64,000 nt of DNA, taken from the NCBI GenBank assembly GCA_036479015.1, contig JAZGFB010000040.1:46323-110322 (forward strand). Direction: 5' to 3'. Origin of the DNA: NVTR01 sp036479015 (GTDB lineage: Bacteria > Pseudomonadota > Alphaproteobacteria > Rhodobacterales > Rhodobacteraceae). Below, one piece after another: positions 62,811 through 64,000 of the stretch. Below the pieces are notes generated by a model. It made no database searches. It was given only the letters and a program-made list of their open reading frames with translations, and had not been told where the DNA came from. The position numbers and the translations under genes were made by a program. Positions within the stretch are counted from its first letter, which is position 1. The number at the start of each line of letters is the position of its first letter.

Positions 62811-63446
62811 CTACTGCGCAGCAATAGCGGCGTTGGACGCTTTGATCGCGGCGTATCCGTTTGTGAAACCCGCCAGAGACAGATCCAACCCCAGCCGCTG
62901 ATCCGGTGCCGCCACCGGTACAATAATTACCGTGGCCGACGCACCGCGCTCAAAACCCGCTATGTCATCAGCAGTGAAACCAATACGCGCATAACACCCC
63001 AGGGACGCACAATAACTGAACGGGTATCTTTTTGAACTTCCACCATCAACTGATACGGTGACCTGCTCGGTCAAAAGCGTTCCCAGTGGTGCAACAATCG
63101 TTGCGCCTGCCACGGCCTGTTGGCCTGCGGGCAGTTGAAACAAACTAATCTCAGCGACAGTATTACCGTTGGCATCTTTCATCAGCTGATACAGCTGGCA
63201 GGGGTCAGTTTGATCCGTGGTTTTCACACAGCGCATTTCCCAATCGCCAAACTGATCCAGGATATAGGTGCTGCCAACAACAATACCATCCACCAGTTCT
63301 TCACCAAGTTGCAGCTCAGCCGCCGGGGCAACCGGTTCGGCCTCACCGCTGGGGGCATCTGATGATGTTTCTTGGGCGACCATTGCGCCAGGAAGGACCA
63401 GGCAGAATGCAGTGATTGCTGCGGTCAATAAATTCCGGTTTGTCAT
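62811..63446 (-). CDS. Invasion-associated locus B (IalB) family secreted protein
   Basis: This protein of about 211 residues has a signal peptide (LLTAAITAFCLVLPGAMVAQ) and an IalB-like domain: YILDQFGDWEMRCVKTTDQTDPCQLYQLM, ISLFQLPAGQQAVAGATIVAPLG, YCASLGCYARIGFTADDIAGF. Four cysteines are probably paired in the periplasm. An Ala/Pro/Glu-rich linker follows the signal. IalB was named in Bartonella; in free-living Rhodobacterales its role is unknown. It converges on the beta-ketoacyl synthase gene with an 8-base gap. Confidence 0.88.
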   Translation of the reverse strand: MTNRNLLTAAITAFCLVLPGAMVAQETSSDAPSGEAEPVAPAAELQLGEELVDGIVVGSTYILDQFGDWEMRCVKTTDQTDPCQLYQLMKDANGNTVAEISLFQLPAGQQAVAGATIVAPLGTLLTEQVTVSVDGGSSKRYPFSYCASLGCYARIGFTADDIAGFERGASATVIIVPVAAPDQRLGLDLSLAGFTNGYAAIKASNAAIAAQ

Positions 63447-63944
63447 ATTGGGTATCCACATATTCTAGTAATGTTCATCGGCATATATCATGGTTAGATT
63501 TCGCTGTCAGAGTAGATTTTCAACCACCCTGATTGCAAGTAGAATTCCGCCGATTATTGGGGCCGTCAAAATAACGAAATGCCAAAATAGAAAAAGAGCC
63601 CGCAAAGGCCCTTTTCCATTTGTAGTTCTCCCTGTCGGACTGGCCGACTTATGCGTAAGTGCTAAGGGTAGAAGTGCCCTTGGTCAACAGGAAGCAGAAA
63701 ATTAACCTCAAAACTGGCAGTTGCCCTTTGGTAAACAGCAGTTTCGCCAACGTGGACGTTACTATTTAGAGAATTGTTAAAAATACGGATTGTGAATTCA
63801 TAGCTTTGAAATACGCAAGATAACATTACCAACCATACTTAATCCATTTGACGAAAATATTGGACTATGGGCCGGTAATCCCCCCTCAAATTAGTGGTGT
63901 TCCCGCGTAGAATTTTCTTGGCATAATATCTGAGGAGATTTTGA
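63447..63944. other. Gene-poor stretch with hairpin leading to an IS-like end
   Basis: Nearly 500 bases carry no convincing gene. A 71-codon frame at 63490-63705 is Arg-rich and unconvincing. One hairpin (63592-63615) is present. The last 80 bases resemble the left end of an IS3-type element. The rest shows nothing I can assign. Confidence 0.6.
63592..63615. terminator. Hairpin in the gene-poor right end
   Basis: AAAAGAGCC (63592-63600) pairs with GGCCCTTTT (63607-63615), one mismatch, with a short loop. T-rich flanks on the minus strand (CTCTTTTTCTATTTT) make it a plausible intrinsic terminator there. No upstream gene is identified for it. Confidence 0.5.
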
Positions 63945-64000
63945 ATGAAGAACAAACGATACAGCGACGCGCAGATCATGCATTGCCCGGCAGGCGATGT
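63861..64000 (+). mobile_element. Probable left end of an IS3-family element (partial)
   Basis: From 63861 the sequence TGGACTATGGGCCGGTAATC looks like an IS3-type terminal inverted repeat, beginning TG, followed by a leader and the transposase frame at 63945. The element runs off the window. The other inverted repeat cannot be checked, so element limits are inferred. Confidence 0.45.
63945..64000 (+). pseudogene. IS3-type transposase OrfA start, apparently frameshifted
   Basis: The frame begins MKNKRYSDAQIM, the typical start of an IS3-family OrfA (helix-turn-helix region), with AGGAG 6-9 bases upstream. The reading then changes to HCPAGDV, unlike the family. Shifting the frame after QIM gives IARQAM, as expected, so a small deletion is likely. 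Only 56 bases are visible, so it could be partly intact elsewhere. Confidence 0.45.

Noticed and set aside
63490..63705. A 71-codon plus-strand frame in the right-end region
   Set aside because: Arg-rich, no signal, no family resemblance, and it spans a hairpin. No ribosome site was evident.
1..64000. CRISPR arrays, rRNA and tRNA genes
   Set aside because: No regularly spaced repeats and no recognisable rRNA or tRNA signature were found when reading the sequence.

Overview
The window looks like chromosomal DNA of a Rhodobacterales (Roseobacter-group) alphaproteobacterium of moderate G+C. The indicators are an iscR-led suf operon with Yip1-domain genes inserted, a dusB-ntrB-ntrC-ntrY-ntrX block running into trkA-trkH-hfq-hflX, a fused ispDF gene, a Mur/Fur-type regulator beside eno, a DUF6456/DUF6477 pair, a DUF4167 protein and an IalB-family protein. 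Coding is dense, with many 1-4 base start/stop overlaps. No rRNA, tRNA, CRISPR array or prophage was recognised. The only mobile DNA seen is what looks like the start of an IS3-type element at the right edge.

Layout. 1-7.7 kb: Fe-S assembly operon on the minus strand (iscR, a NifS-type desulfurase, sufB, an unknown membrane protein, sufC, sufD, two Yip1 proteins, sufS), preceded by an Irr/ICE-like palindrome. 7.7-13.1 kb: hydrolase, HD protein, icd, DUF4167, prmC-prfA. 13.1-22.4 kb: a small secreted protein, DUF1499, mazG, an orphan ferric-iron binding protein, nucleoside hydrolase, SelO, a Na+/H+ antiporter, mur/fur-eno and a beta-hydroxyacid dehydrogenase. 22.4-36.8 kb: penicillin-acylase-like hydrolase, then the minus-strand hflX-hfq, trkH-trkA, ntrX-ntrY, ntrC-ntrB-dusB block. 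36.9-41.7 kb: ispDF-pgpA-pncC, amt, a COQ10/RatA-like protein, hpt and a tiny exported protein. 41.8-46 kb: LysR regulator divergent from two c-type cytochromes, lipA, aquaporin. 46-51 kb: the DUF6456/DUF6477 pair (probable GafA-type gene-transfer-agent regulators), an MttB-family methyltransferase, guaA. 51-57 kb: monooxygenase-like protein, DMT transporter, P-loop protein of unknown role, metA, ppk2-tetR, a membrane protein. 57.3-64 kb: rpsI-rplM, MocR regulator divergent from a DUF1127 protein, YCII and DUF1801 proteins, an ACP-ketosynthase pair, an IalB protein, and a gene-poor stretch leading into the IS-like end.

How it fits together. Iron is one theme: IscR (without the usual cysteine triad), an Irr-type operator on suf, a Mur/Fur protein and a periplasmic iron-binding protein with a palindrome over its promoter. 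Nitrogen is the second: NtrBC, NtrYX, DusB and an Amt channel, with both response regulators lacking the sigma54-contact GAFTGA loop. The least explained loci are the GafA-like pair, the ACP/KAS/IalB group, the P-loop protein at 52.6 kb, and the long palindrome with a decayed reading frame after guaA.
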